DNA of 64,000 nucleotides, taken from contig OX392542.1 of the NCBI GenBank assembly GCA_947623455.1, positions 16,375,625 through 16,439,624 on the forward strand, read 5' to 3'. The translations under genes and the position numbers were made by a program. Shown one piece after another: positions 32,363 to 43,869 of the stretch. The stretch is from Mimachlamys varia. Taxonomy: Eukaryota; Mollusca; Bivalvia; Pectinida; Pectinidae. Within the stretch, counting starts at the first letter, position 1, and each line of letters starts with the position of its first letter. The notes below the pieces were generated by a model. That model worked only from the letters and a program-made list of their open reading frames with translations. It ran no database searches and was not told where the DNA came from.

Positions 32363-33120
32363 AACAAGCTTTACCGAACATAATCTTACAGTGTACGTGA
32401 ATGAAGAATGTATTTTCGTACAAGTATCAGCTGTACGTTTTTGTTATCCGAAAGCACTGTCAACTCAACCACACTTCGTCCCACCATGCTCTTCTTTGAT
32501 AGTGTGGTATTTCTTTTTGTTTGTCAGATGCATCTGTTCCGATCTTTCAATAGTCTCTTTCAGCTTCTTTCTTGTCTAGTCTTAGCTTGTGACTCTGTTT
32601 TCGTCAGCCAATACTTGTTTATCGCGGCTACCTGACATTTGCGCTTCCCGTTCTATTTTTATTCGAGAAATCACGTGATTTTTATTTCGAATCATGTGAC
32701 CACTATCCTGCTCCCGGTTCCGTGCCGATTCGCAAGAAAACATAAGAAATGTTTTTTAACATAGAAAACGATAATAAAAATATAATTATGGTACTGATGT
32801 GCTTAGTAATAAATCTTGATATTACATAAATATGTTATTGTTTGATAATCTAAACTGTTGAGGTTAAAAAAATTATACAAAATTTTTCATGTCGTACCAT
32901 GTTGAAATTCCTATAATTAGTCGAATGGCGGCGGCGAAATTGAGCAGACGAGCACCAAATTTAGCAAACAATGCCGTTTTAAGGTACTTTCCGGTTAATT
33001 GACACAAATGAGACCTTGATTTTCCTTCTTAAAATAACATTTGCCTTCAGAAAATGTATTTCATTTAGAAATTGGTCTAAACACGAGCTAATTATTATTA
33101 TTATGTCAGATTATGTTTTA
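32363..33120. repeat. Tandem segmental duplication, unit 2
   Basis: The second copy of the preceding unit, ending at ATTATGTTTTAACAAG. Its + strand frame upstream of the promoter is broken relative to unit 1, whereas the MAAA frame is kept. Confidence 0.9.
32925..33002 (+). CDS. Duplicate of the candidate presequence exon, unit 2
   Basis: The same 26-codon frame (MAAAKLSRRAPNLANNAVLR) with substitutions but no indel. The partner acceptor of unit 1 is mutated here (CTTAG to CTTAA), so the same splice cannot form. An unspliced downstream frame from 33,031 stays open to 33,282. The copy may be dying or use another acceptor. Confidence 0.3.
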   Translation: MAAAKLSRRAPNLANNAVLRYFPVN

Positions 33121-34344
33121 ACAAGTTCCTTATTGTGTAATGAAAAACTATACAATTCCTTAATTGAAAAAAAACTTCCTAAATGCATTAGAATAATTGT
33201 AATTCTATTTGAATATTTCATTTCTTACGTAGACATTTACGCGCATCCATTTCGTTACAACCATTACAATTCTTGTAAATGAGATAAGCAAGTTGTTCTC
33301 AGGAAATATGTGTATAAAAAGAATTGTAAATAAAATATTTAGAGGCAATTCGCGTTAAACATGTATTACATATTAAATCGTAGCGTAGGACAAACTGATT
33401 TTATTTGTAGTTTACGGTAATTTGGGTATTTTTTGCCCCTTGTGTGCTGACGCTGTGGTATTTCCTTTTTTCCCCTTTTTGAAATTTCTAAACCATAACT
33501 AATTATATAAGGATTGATTTATAGCCAGAAGCTATTTGTATATAATTGCCATAACTCATCACAAATTACCTGATAAGTGACGAAGGGTTTCTGCCGTTCA
33601 CGGCGCTCCAGCAAATATCAGGTTTAAAGACATATATCATAACATAACACAACGAGGTGTGTTACTGAGCGATCAGATATCTACCTCGAACAACCGAGGC
33701 ATGGGGGAAGGAACGCGTAATATAAACAGTGTCTTTATGCCACGTAACATGTAAGTATGCTGGGATCAAAGACAGCAAATCGATAACAAAACACCGGACA
33801 TTTAAAACATGATAATATATCATAAATGAGTGTCTTCTACCCGGTCGTCTAAATATGGTCCATATAGGTTTTGTAATATTTGATAGCTATTGTAACCCTA
33901 TTTGGATATATTTGGTACTGATATTTCAACGGGTGATTTAGTTTGTTGGGTACTAGGGTACAAAAGAAGTATTCGTTTTCTTAATTTAGATTTGTTTTAA
34001 TATTTTACACAAGCACGACATTATTTGAGAAACTACACTTAATCATCTTCTTAAGTTAGAGAAGCGATGAGGCAATGTTTTATTTTTTTTACTTAGTACA
34101 CATCGAGTGTTACTTGAAGATACTTGTCTAACAATATACTTAATCGTAGTGAAAGTTAGTTTCAATGCAATACCATTATGCACACATCTACAGTTCGTGA
34201 TTTTACATGCGAAGCGTAAATTTACCAAAGTACATTATAAATTAGTTATAACTGATAGTTATAACTTGTGTAATGGTACTTTTATAATTATAATTCTGGC
34301 TAACCAAAAAAAAAATCTACTCATCTTTATTGATAGGGGGTGAC
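33121..34344. other. No gene recognised
   Basis: AT-rich. The first 160 bases continue an open frame from duplication unit 2 (ending 33,282). The remainder has no exon-like features. Confidence 0.4.
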
Positions 34345-34715
34345 AAACTATGCTGGTGGATTTTTTAGTCCCCGAGGTTTGCTGGAGCCTTCATAGCCAC
34401 AGTTAATCTCATTTGAGCTGTGGTACGGTATATAATATACACATTTTCGCAGTACACGATTTGAAATTATCAGAACTAGTTTAATTTTACTTCTAAATTA
34501 ATAAATTAAAGGGGTTTTACTCACCTGACCCTTCTGCTTCTAAATTAGCTTAGAAATTTTGGATTCCCACCTTTTGGCCCCTAGCACCACTGAAGAGTCC
34601 TAGGAGGACGAACAACTGTATGGTGCAGTTTAATTCATTTTTTTCGGCATACTGTATCTATTGCTAAATTTAAAAGGTGCAGCACATGTGTGTGTTACGT
34701 CCTCTTTAGCTTAGA
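34345..34715 (-). repeat. Repeat family B, near full-length
   Basis: Inverse of the 20,015 copies, with TTAGTCCCCGAGGTTTGC, ATCTCATTTGAG, CACCTGACCCTTCTG and GCATACTGTATCTATT. The unit is about 370 bp. Confidence 0.85.
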
Positions 34716-35814
34716 GGTAATAATTTTTGTTGTCTACCTTGCTTTAAGTCATATTGAGCTAATAAACTTTTGTATCAATCTTAAAAACGCCACAAGACAT
34801 AAATTATCGCATTAGCGTGTATATTCATATCATCCCTTATCTGATACATTTGTATGTATGAAATGGTGTGGACAGCACAGATGTTGATACTATATAAACT
34901 ATTACATTAATCTTAACCATAATTGTTGGTTTCTGTCGGTTAGGTTTAATAATATTTGTATTTTACTTGTAAAATATCAAAATAATCGGCGATATTTCTA
35001 CAAGATTGAAGGTATATATATATACATTGAATCGTCGGTTATGATAATGCCAGAGATCACAAGTTTATCAATTTACGCGATAAAGATTATTAACTCCAAT
35101 ATTTTAGAAAAGAAAATTATTTTTTACAAATCAAATAACCGTCTCATAGATTTAATTTTGTTTTCCCCTTAACAACACGTATAAGAAAATTGTGCAATGC
35201 TACCAATTTTTCTTGGAATATTATCAAAGTATCGATTTTAAACATATGTCAAATTTTCAATTAATCCTTTCCATTCTTTTCTGGTCTTTTAAAAAGCATT
35301 TTTCTGCATGTGTATATTTCTCATGAAAAGTTCTTTTTGCGCCTCGGTATAAAATCCCTAACCCTGCAAAATAAGCCAATGGCCTATCAATAAGTTTGTT
35401 CGTTTGTGATATATATGATATTATTTAAAAACGAATGCTTTTCAGAAAGGTTAATTACTCGAATTATCAGGTGCCAGCTTCCTAAGTGTTCATATGAAAA
35501 CAATAAAGTATCCAGTTTGCGTTTAATGCGTATGGAAGAATAGGGACATTTGACAAGTAATGTCATTGTCAAATTAATGTCTTTTTTTACTGACTTAAGA
35601 TATTAGCGTGCTATCTCACTTTGAACGGATGTAATAAATATTGTTATCTAAGGAGATGAGATAGCATGCCTTTGTAATTGAGAGTGATGTGTTATAATGG
35701 ATTTCTACATGAAAACGGCAAGCTAGAAAAGACATTAATGCAAATTTAAAACCTGGATATATGCTTATTATTGTCAATGAATGTAAATATATTTTGAAAT
35801 GCATCTTTATTAAC
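34716..35814. other. No gene recognised
   Basis: AT-rich. Only short overlapping frames on both strands. Confidence 0.4.
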
Positions 35815-36365
35815 TATTCCAAAAATAATTAGAGAATACCGAAGCGTCAACAAAATTATAATCCGAACTCCGATTGATTAAAGTTGGGCCAAATATGAAC
35901 AAAAGGGGAAAAATTCGATTAAACAAGGGGCAAAATATGAACAAAGGAAATATCCCTGTAAAGGTATACGAGAATAAGACCAGGTCTCCCGGAAGAGTGA
36001 GCGTCTTCTGCTTCATCGACGACACCCGTCATGTAAATCTTGGTAAACATCAAATTCTCAAAATGAGAACCGAGTATCATTGTCAGTCACAACAAGAAAC
36101 CACACTAATGAGCATACTCAAATCTTCATATCGCTCAAAAATACTAAATATTTTTCAATGAGACAAGGATGGCGACCATAAAGCTTGCTCATATTTCGGA
36201 TCAACCTTCATATCTCGAATCCCTGTGTAGTAAGTTTGTTTGCCAGCAGTCGACATCGATCACGAAAATCTCGATATTAAGAGCCACCCCTAAAATAATG
36301 AATCAACTACGACATGTAAACACCACGTGTTGGAGAAGTAGGGAAGTAACTAACCTAAAGGTTTC
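35815..36365 (-). mobile_element. Retroelement tail R9 with reverse transcriptase remnant
   Basis: On the - strand the tail (TGACGCTTCGGTATTCTCTA inverse at the left, TGACGGGTGTCGTCGATG) is followed upstream by a broken reverse transcriptase C-terminus with GCAAACAAACTTACTAC and CGACATGTAAACACC inverses. A short block (GGGGAAAAATTCGATTAAAC) is duplicated inside the tail. Confidence 0.78.
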
Positions 36366-36589
36366 CATTTGATTGTATTACATGATTTTACCAAGTTTGA
36401 AATGAATCCGAATCCGTTTTAAGCACAAAATTGATGCGTGGCTATAAGAACGATTTCATGAATACGAATCCTAATCTTTCTGAGAAAGGCTGCCGATTAT
36501 ATACATGTAAGGCTGTGTAAAAGCCACCAATATACGCGATATACTAACAGGCGAGTGTTATTATAACGCATATATAACAGACACATGAA

Positions 36590-36825
36590 AGATGACGTAA
36601 CACACACATATGCTGTACCTTTTAAATTTAGTAATAGATACATATTTTCTTAACTAATGTACTGTAGAAACAGAAGGATTATGTGCGTAAAGAAATCTTT
36701 AATTTATTAATCAAAGTAATACTCTAGAATCATGGACTACGAAAATGTGTATGCATATATCATGTACCGTGTCATTACTCAAATGAGAAAAATGTGGCTA
36801 TGGTGGCTCCAGCAAACCTCGTAGA
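36590..36825 (+). repeat. Repeat family B, internally deleted
   Basis: Begins GATGACGTAACACACACATA and ends TGGCTATGGTGGCTCCAGCA. The middle CTTCAGTG block is missing. Confidence 0.8.
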
Positions 36826-38264
36826 CATATAAGGTACATGAAAGCAAAATATAACATCTGTAATAAAAATATCTTTAAAACCACTGTAATATGACGTACC
36901 GTGGTCTTAGTCACACTGTCTCTCAATGTGTTAGCCGTGCTGTCAGTGTAAATACAAGCGGTTTTATAAATGTTCGCTCTGCGGTAATAGTGTGCTCGTT
37001 TTTTTGTGTTTCTATTCATTATTGTATTGAATGATAATGGAGGGTATACGCATAATACAAGTGTCCCGATTTTTCACGCCGTAACACAACCTGCACTTAC
37101 CGTGAAATGAACTCTTGTTAATGAGCCGAATCCCTATACAATACTACTGAATGCCTCGTGTGAGTAGATGGACGCTGTGATTATGTGGGTGAGAGTTTCT
37201 ACAAGCAATGTATATAACGTTATTATGATAACTTAGGTGTTACCTTCAGGAAAATGTATACCATGTCGAGTGTTCCTGGCTACTTTGTTGAAAATTATAA
37301 ATTGACAAGTTTTCTCGACTGTATGTCCTCTGTAATTGTCATGGCTTCGATAACGCTATCTTCACCATTGAATATGCTACGACAGAAGTATGGTTTCGGG
37401 GATGGTAAACAGATAAACCTAAGCAGATTAAGTAATATATTGCACAAACTTTACTCCTCTTTCTGGCTGCTTTTGTTTTCATTTCCATCTAAGATTGTAT
37501 TTATTGATCAGCTTTTCTGCCACAAAGGACATAAATAGCCACACTTCCGGTGAGTGTAAGGTATGTCCTCTATCCTACGCAGGCAAGACAGTCTGCTTAC
37601 ATAGGATGTGACCTATTGGGGGGTCATTCGTCATCATCGCAAAAAATGCAAATGTGTTTTGTCGATAACATATCATGGATATACATTCACATACTATATT
37701 TATAGACTTATCAATCGATTATGGCATAATGGGGTAGAGAATTGATCATTTCCGAACTGCAGGGTGGAACAGAGAAATCTCAACCCTCGAAAGATATTCC
37801 CCTCGGAACTTTATAGATATCGTGTGTCTGAGTTAACAATTACATCTGTTAATCTGTAAAATTCTTTTGTAAAAATAAGCATACGTATTGTAGGCCTATT
37901 GAGGTAAAACGAAAGTATGCAGATTGGTACGACCGGTGTACACAAGTATGATAATTATATATATTGTATTTCATGTAACATTCTAGTCAAAATGTTTTTG
38001 CCTTTTTGTTTCCCTAACCTAATACAAAAATGTTTGTATACACTGACGATAAAGGTATATTTTCTGTGATCTATCAAGGAGCACGTCTACCCTGTTATGT
38101 AACATAACCATGATGATGGTATCTTGTTATATTCATATACGTGTGTGTTATTATGATTGGGTATACAGTAAGCAACTGATATGATTTGAGATTAACACTT
38201 ACAATGCTACTGTAGAAAAGTATTCAAATATGAAGGTAGACTTTTCGAATATGCTCATAAGTAT
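36826..38264. other. Non-coding, one unassigned open frame
   Basis: A + strand frame of 94 codons (37,254-37,538) starts at ATG after a possible acceptor (ACCTTCAG at about 37,249) and contains LNMLRQKYGFGDG and INLSRLSNILHKLY. Composition looks protein-like, but no family is recognised and no downstream partner exon is seen. The rest shows nothing. Confidence 0.3.
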
Positions 38265-38455
38265 GCCTACAGTACTTGTTGTTGTCGAGAATGATGTCCC
38301 AGTTCTCACTTTGAGGCCATTTCATTTACTATAATGTGACCAGGATTTACATTGTAAATGTAAAGTTTTACCTTTGTTCATGTTGTTTCCCTTGGTGTTA
38401 TTTTGAGTTCTGATTATGGTTTTGATGAACCGTCGGCATTCTTTGATTTTTGTAT
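38265..38455 (+). mobile_element. Retroelement tail R10, decayed
   Basis: TTGTCGAGAATGATG, GTGACCAGGATTTACAT and GAGTTCTGATTATGG appear in family order, with a deletion and many substitutions. One of the older copies. Confidence 0.65.
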
Positions 38456-39350
38456 GCAATATTGTCCGTTATGCACAAGCAAGCATTCCACGGTTTTATA
38501 GGTTAAGACATCCCCGTCGCTAGGTGACGAAACACAGAACGATAGGTGCTCACCACCTAAAACCAAGGCAAAAGCACAATAAGCTTTCCTCATTCACACC
38601 TGATATTCTATAATGAACTATTCCAACCTTTGAATTGAAGGAGTTCAAAAAATGTCTTCAGGGGTGAATGGGTTGAAGCGCTCTAGACTGTCTTTTGAAG
38701 CTAAAATTTATATATTACAACTGTATATAATAAAGGAAGAAAAACCACGCATTCACCTACAGTACGTTCGGCTCTAGTTCTGTCTAATTGTCGGGATACG
38801 CCAAGGCGACGAACTACGCTTGTAATTGTACATAATACATAGGTCGTCATGTAACTGCCAAAGGGATCATGCTCAGCTCACAAATGAATAGATATTGACA
38901 ACTCTCATTTTGTTGAAAAGTTTCTCCGGTTTGAAGTTTTGAATCACAGTCTGTGTAAATAGAAGCTTGTTTAGGATGACAACACGTAAACACTGTCAAG
39001 TAAATTAAAGTCTCGAACATGAAGGAATATAAAACGTTTCTTTAAGATTCAAATGGAAGTTTGTAAATAATAGGAGACTTTAATTATGCCATACAATTCA
39101 AACCCATTCTTGTCAAGTAACATCATGTCACATTTCCTGATAACGTAATTAATCATGTTGAAAAAAGCAAGCACTACATGATACACACATGATCCATATC
39201 GTTCTATTATTTCCTTTAGCACATTACAGATGTATGCAATCCTGCGTACCTGAGAAAATGTAGATCCTGGCTATCGCTTTGTCAGGATAAACAGTGTCCA
39301 TGCAACAGTTAAGGTTTATACCAAAGATATCCTTGGACAGTTGTGGCATA

Positions 39351-39560
39351 CTGGAGTGTCTGCAAACGTTATCCACAGGGAGGGGTCGCTCCAGATTCAC
39401 GGTAAACTGTCATCTCACTGGAGTGTCAGCAAACGTGGTTCACATAGAGGGGTCGCTCCAGACCCACGGTTAATTGTCATCTCACTGGAGTGTCAGCAAA
39501 CGTTATCCACAGGGAGGGGTCGCTCCAGATTCACGGTAAATTGTCATCTTACTCGAGTGT
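39351..39560 (+). repeat. Three 67 bp tandem units
   Basis: CTGGAGTGTC recurs at 39,351, 39,418 and 39,485, with a partial fourth (CTCGAGTGTC) at 39,552. GGGGTCGCTCCAGA lies in each unit. Units 1 and 3 are closer to each other than to unit 2. Confidence 0.9.
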
Positions 39561-39584
39561 CAAATCCTTGACTTAACCAGTTGC

Positions 39585-40110
39585 TTAGTGTGGTTTGGTT
39601 TGATAGTGTTTACATCCTATTAAAAGCTGATGTTATTTAACGACGGCCTCCCACTGTATGGTGTGTACGTATTGTTGGGTGCGTGTGTATTTTGGAGGCA
39701 TGTTGTGTTCGTTTAAGCCTCCTTGCGATAGAGCTTTTGCCTATTCAAAGTGCTACCACACTAAAGTATACCACCGAAGGTCCTCCAGCAGAACAACCCC
39801 ACCCGGTCGCATTAAACTGACAACGGGTGGGCCAGCCGTTCCACTCCCATAAAGCCGATCGCCAATCAGGCTGTAGTAACCATAGGCGGATCCAGGATTT
39901 TGTATTAGAGGATCCGCCTATGGTAACTATCATTGTTAGAGACGCTGGTATGCCTTGGCCTGGGGACATAACCTAAAACCTTCATCATAGGGGCGAACAC
40001 TCAACTAAAGAAAGAAAGAATGAAGAAGAAAGTTGTTTAGAAAAAAACCCCAATAAGATCCGAAATTTAGTCGCCTCTTACGATAATGCAATTTGGTCAG
40101 GGGGGGGGGG
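39585..40110 (+). repeat. Repeat family C, longest copy
   Basis: Shares GACGGCCTCCCACTGTATG, CTCCAGCAGAAC, CCGTTCCACTCCCATAA, TGGCCTGGGGACATAAC and AGGGGCGAACACTCAACTAA with the copy at 50,300. It carries an inserted BamHI-centred palindrome (39,879-39,924) and ends near a run of G. No ORF. Confidence 0.75.
39879..39924. repeat. 15 bp perfect inverted repeat with 16-base loop
   Basis: ACCATAGGCGGATCC (39,879-39,893) is followed by GGATCCGCCTATGGT (39,910-39,924). It probably is a minimal remnant of a fold-back element within repeat family C, as the corresponding site at about 50,480 lacks it. Confidence 0.85.
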
Positions 40111-40344
40111 GAGTGGGAGGAAGAAGGATGAGGTAATGTAAGCATTAACTTTTATGTCAGTTCCCACCCTGAATAGAGGAATAAAGAATGATGATGATAA
40201 TGGCCAACGTTAATATACAGTCTATATATGTGGTATTGTGTACGAACTTCAACACTTTCCAGTGTTTATATTCAGTTCATACTAACATTGTTTTATAAGC
40301 CTATCATTAGTATTATCGTTTTTTGTTTTGTTTCCTAAAGTGTA

Positions 40345-40810
40345 AAAGTGAATATTGAAGTTGGAAATGCTCGCGTTGTGACCCAACTGATGACAGCTAG
40401 AGAATTTTGCGTTGTGCTCCATAAAACTGGTGGCATTTAGAAATGTTTGCGGTGTGACCCATTTAAGATAGGAGGTGGTCACGTTGTGACCAGTTAAACT
40501 GATAGCAATGAAAAACATATTGCAGTGTGGAAATGTTCGCATTTTGAGTCACTAAACTGATCGAATTTGAAAATGTTCGCGTTGTGACCCACTAAACTAA
40601 TGGAATTTCAAAATGTTCGCGTTGTAAACCACTAAACTAGTTGAATTTGAAAATGTTCGCGTTGTAACCCACTAAACTAAAGGAATTTGAAAGTTGTCGC
40701 GTTGGGAACCACTAAACTAATTGAATTCGAAAATGTTCGCGCTGTGACTCACTAAACTAATGGAATTTGAAAATGGTCGCGCTGTGACCTATTAAACTGG
40801 AGGCAGTGTG
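40345..40810 (+). repeat. Minisatellite, unit about 41 bp
   Basis: GAAAATGTTCGCGTTGTGAC followed by CCACTAAACTAATGGAATTT recurs about ten times from 40,345. The units are diverged at the left end and cleaner from 40,560 on. Confidence 0.88.
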
Positions 40811-40819
40811 AAACTGTTT

Positions 40820-40935
40820 TACGTCCTAATAATAGCTAAGGTCGTTTTAGGCAGGTCTACCTGTGTATGCGATGTGTGTGTAGGTGTTGAGTGCGTGTGA
40901 ATTTGGGAAGAGGCTGCGTAATGTTCCTGTAAGCC
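40820..40935 (+). repeat. Repeat family C, 5' fragment
   Basis: TACGTCCTAATAATAGCTAA, then GTGTGTAGGTGTTGAGTGCG, matches the start of family C. It directly abuts the minisatellite. Confidence 0.55.
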
Positions 40936-43806
40936 GTTGTGGTCTGTTAAACTGATGACAGTGAGGGTATATTTACATATTGTGTTTATCTTTTAATCTT
41001 TAAAGCTATGAATACATGTTATTGTTTGGATATTTCCGCAATGATATACCCAAAGCAAACATTTGTACGCCGCAACAAGGTATAAATGTATTGTAACCTT
41101 GGTGTAACATTACCTGAAAATGTGGTAAATGTATCCTAATGGTCGCCATAGTCAAAGCTAGGGTTACTTGTTAAAACGTTGTAATGTCACATCTACTTAT
41201 AAACTGCATGTTAGTGTCACAGTTGACGTAATCTGTCGTTACACAATGTGTTATTTATAAAGCACTTAGGTTTGAACATGATAATTTATTTGAGTTCCAT
41301 TATGTTCACAACTAATTACACAGCAGCGTTTTCACTAGTGAAACTTCTCTGTATTGTATGATTTAAAAACGTGTCCTTCAGATTTCGCATGTAATGCGTA
41401 CACTGTAGTGAATTCACCGACGGTCATATAGGGATATATACCCGCTGTCTAGGTAAGAATATGTATCGGTGTTAATTTAGAACATTTAATAGATGATATA
41501 TAACTTGTAAATATGTAGCAATCTAAGATAATTGAAGGTTAATATATCGCGTCTATAATTGTCTATGATGACATGCATCTATAATATTTCAGTGTATGTT
41601 GTTTGTAACTATGTGCTATGTATGTATCACATCTCGGTTACAAAATGGATATTGGCGGTTGATATTTAATATATCACAGTGTGCGTATATATAAAAATAT
41701 GTAAAATATATAACATTGTATTTAACACATCTCGGTTAACAAAATGGATATTGGTGTTTAATATGTAATATTTCACATTGTGCATATATTTAATGATATG
41801 TATACTATAATTACACTGTATTTTATGTCTTAAACAATTTGAAATTATTCCAAAAAGGCATTACATCGCGTATGTGTTTTTCATGGCTAATGTTTGGAAC
41901 ATGATAGTACATGATGATTCCTTGTTGAATAGTCCATGTATTTACCATTAAAACCAGAGATGATAACATAAAACAGGAGTGGGGTGTTTGAGTTTAGATA
42001 TATGTTGTGTTATATGCTAAGCAATACAGAGCATAGGGTTTAGGTAATGCGTCTTTTTATTTACAAGTTTACATCATGTCAACTAATTAGTTCACGAGAT
42101 TAGATGCACGTGCCTTCACGTTTTTTGTTGGGTTACCTGTTATCCCCACACTTTCGGGGCACGTCACAGTATAAACAAGGTTATACATAACGTGTCGTGT
42201 TGTAACCTCCTCCGAATAGAGGTTAGCTGTACTCTGTCAGGACTGACAGTCTCATTGAGGTGATCAGATGTGACCAGTAGATTACATTCACTTACTGATA
42301 GAGACGAACGAGTTTGGTGAAAACACATAGAAAGCTGTCTGTCATTTCCTGACACTGGGTTTCAGACTGACGGAGTAACTCTACCACACACGGGGTACAC
42401 TCTAGAACTGTTACACTGTCTACCAGTGACCTCCATACATGTAATTGATTATATTGTAGATAAGAATAAAATGGAAGATTAAGTTTTTAACACTATTTTC
42501 TTTTTCGAATTATACGTATCTTCGGGATTTTTTTTTTTACAGTTAACATTTGTTTTCTTACTTTTCTATTTTGAAAAAAATAACAGGCTGATATATATTG
42601 TGTTCCAATTTTACTATTGCAAGTAACAAATGGTACTATGCAACCTTCATTATTGCTCTGTATTCCGTTACAGGTTTTATGTATGATACTGTATCTATTC
42701 TTACATGTGTGCTCATTCTAACATGATATTGATGACTGACTGTTTAAATTAAGTGGTTGCACACAAGTTCCTACAACTTAATCGGCCCTACCTTACATTC
42801 CTCAGTATGTTCACTCACTGTTCTTCCTTCACGAAAATCAAATCACACACATTTAATTCAAAATGATTTAACAAATAGAAAAAAAAGTATTAATGATGTC
42901 TTACACTAGACAATCCAGATTTCGAAAACTGTGTTTAGACATGGCATTATATTAGATACTCTGTACCGTATGCAAAATAAACATTTATCATGGTCTTTCT
43001 GTCAATATGAAATTAGATCGTGGTATACAATGGCGTCTCAGTTTATATCAGCCAACGTTTTGAAGTGTTTTTGCTTATTTGGTTTTTTTGTTTTTGTATA
43101 CGGAATAGACTTTAGATGTTTACGTAGAAAACAGAAAGTAGTTTTCTAATACCTCAGATAATACCTTTTCTGAAAATTGTATTGCTATCATACCAAAACA
43201 GTCTTTCTATATTACCAATAAACACTGTTTCTTTGCATAAGATGGAATATAAGAATACTAAATTATAATTCTTAGTGTCTGAAGTTGCTTTGTAAAAATC
43301 AAAGAAAACGGTCATACATAATGTGTTTTTAACCTGCTATGTATACCACAGTAGTTAATTATCTTGTCATACGTAAGAAACAAATTATCAGTAGTAATCT
43401 TCTAATTATTATTTAACATATATCAATCATCCACCGTTTAAAGTGATTATCTTACATATCTGTATGCCTTATCATTATCACGAAGTTTATCTTATTGCGA
43501 CCTTGTCTGATTAATTCCTCACAATCCTGACCTTGCCAAGCCACGTGTAAACAACCACGCCCCCTTTTGTCAATGCTTACAGTCCTAATAGGTAATATGT
43601 AATATTGTGTAGTGTGTACGGTCATTGATTACCTGTCAGTAATTACTTTCTTTATCTCGTCCTCTCCATGCAAACTCACAATATATCTTCGACGATTTAA
43701 GTCTGTCAGACATACTTGCACTAATACAGACATATATTTAGATTTAGTACTGTAGAAAATGATATAACTTACAGGGAAAATTTATTTTACCGTTTATTCT
43801 TTCCAG
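40936..43806. other. Upstream region of the EGF-like gene, no coding exon seen
   Basis: AT-rich. A possible leader exon end is CTAG|GTAAGA at 41,453, and a TATAAA near an ACGTCA occurs at about 42,165-42,175. Neither is decisive. A 72-codon + frame (42,931-43,149) with a hydrophobic CFCLFGFFVFVYG run lacks a donor. Confidence 0.35.
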
Positions 43807-43869
43807 GTAGCCTATTTCTGGTGATGAGGAACGTAGGACTAAGATTCGTGGCCCTATTATTAATTATAG
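43807..43869 (+). CDS. EGF-like gene, signal-peptide exon
   Basis: After a good acceptor (TTATTCTTTCCAG) come 17 bases of leader, then ATG at 43,824 and MRNVGLRFVALLLIIG, a short basic start with a hydrophobic core. The donor is G|GTAAGC at 43,870. The upstream acceptor implies at least one non-coding leader exon. Confidence 0.65.

Noticed and set aside
37254..37538. 94-codon frame as part of a dystrobrevin-like EF-hand region
   Set aside because: A faint resemblance of INLSRLSNILHKLY to that region was noticed; too weak to name, and no neighbouring exons were found.
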